This document shows, in pieces, positions 22,177 through 22,395 of a DNA stretch of 22,395 nucleotides. A program made the translations under genes and the position numbers. The DNA is from Candidatus Saccharimonadota bacterium. GTDB taxonomy: Bacteria; Patescibacteria; Saccharimonadia; Saccharimonadales; Nanosyncoccaceae. The DNA lies in contig JAFROU010000053.1 in NCBI GenBank assembly GCA_017429465.1, positions 1-22,395 on the forward strand, in the 5' to 3' direction. How positions within the stretch are numbered: position 1 is the first letter of the stretch; each line of letters opens with the position of its first letter. The notes under the pieces were generated by a model. It was given only the letters and a program-made list of their open reading frames with translations, ran no database searches and was not told the origin of the DNA.

Positions 22177-22395
22177 TTAATACCTTGGTGCCATCTCCCT
22201 TATATAGGTTGCGTATGCTTGAGATTCGTCAGATGCACGAGTATATGCCCAGTAATAAGTATAGGACGGGAGATTAAAGACTTCTGCAGCAATGAATCCA
22301 GTGTTTGCACCAGGATCACCATTGGCGGTACGATTAGTGACTAATCTCTTAGCAAATACTGGTCCGTTTATAGTAAGTTTGGTGTTGCAGTTGTC
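22177..22395 (-). CDS. C-terminal end of an unknown surface or pilus protein (truncated by window edge)
   Basis: The last 72 codons and the TAA of a frame open to the right edge: DNCNTKLTINGPVFAKRLVTNR at the start of the visible part, AAEVFNLPSYTYYWAYTRAS in the middle, MAPRY at the end. It lies one base before the next prepilin gene on the same strand, so it is the upstream member of the pilus operon. Asn-, Thr- and Tyr-rich sequence suggests an exported protein. Too little is visible to name it. Confidence 0.7.
   Translation of the reverse strand, partial: DNCNTKLTINGPVFAKRLVTNRTANGDPGANTGFIAAEVFNLPSYTYYWAYTRASDESQAYATYIREMAPRY

Noticed and set aside
1..22395. CRISPR array, insertion sequence, prophage or integron parts
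   Set aside because: No regularly spaced repeats, transposase or integrase motifs or terminal inverted repeats were seen on either strand.
1..22395. UGA recoded as glycine, as in some other CPR groups
   Set aside because: TGA ends several intact genes at their natural lengths (tsaE, methyltransferase, lamin-tail protein, PilX-like protein), and no in-frame TGA is needed to read any conserved domain.

Overview
The window looks like chromosomal DNA from a Patescibacteria/CPR bacterium, most likely Candidatus Saccharibacteria (TM7). This is inferred from gene style, not from a marker search. The signs are a TsaB cut down to its first lobe, a short ComEC without the C-terminal metallo-beta-lactamase domain, a DnaJ without the zinc finger, many small single-pass surface proteins of unknown family, a type IV pilus operon, and tightly packed genes with gaps usually under 150 bases. 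TGA is used as an ordinary stop, so the recoded UGA-Gly code of Gracilibacteria/Absconditabacteria does not apply.

Layout. 1-858 (-): N-terminal part of FtsH, cut by the window edge. 930-1713: two tRNA-Pro genes (CGG on -, UGG on +) flanking a small membrane protein gene. 1743-4984 (-): unknown anchored protein, ribonuclease Y, and a Pro/Gln-tailed membrane protein. 5035-5765 (-): tsaE-tsaB for the t6A tRNA modification. 5824-7344 (+): comEC, whose 3' end overlaps a convergent membrane protein gene (7201-7644). 7689-9113 (-): rimB-rimK, a protease and an ATP-grasp ligase for glutamate tails. 9153-10052 (-): dnaJ, divergent from 10143-12455 (+): ackA, a TylF-type methyltransferase and a DUF2238-like membrane protein. 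12600-14477 (+): dnaK. 14511-15791 (-): a lamin-tail-domain protein anchored at its C-terminus, divergent from a flavoprotein (15853-17229) of the dihydrolipoamide dehydrogenase family that has lost its catalytic residues. 17307-18853 (+): an exported Ser/Thr-rich protein and a DUF916-like membrane protein. 18895-18971 (-): initiator tRNA. 19023-22395 (-): type IV pilus minor-pilin-like operon running off the right edge.

Regulation is unusually readable here. Many genes have a -10 box (often extended, TGnTATAAT) that ends only 6-8 bases before the start codon, which implies leaderless mRNAs. Others (ftsH, dnaK, the exported pair, the pilin genes) have ordinary ribosome binding sites. dnaK and dnaJ are separated by ackA and two more genes but tied together by CIRCE operators, implying HrcA control. 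At both genes a CIRCE encloses the -35 box in its 9-base spacer, and dnaK has a second perfect CIRCE just downstream of its transcription start.

Functionally the window mixes housekeeping (protein quality control, RNA decay, tRNA modification, ribosomal protein modification) with functions expected of an epibiotic, DNA-scavenging cell: DNA uptake, pili and several surface-anchored proteins.
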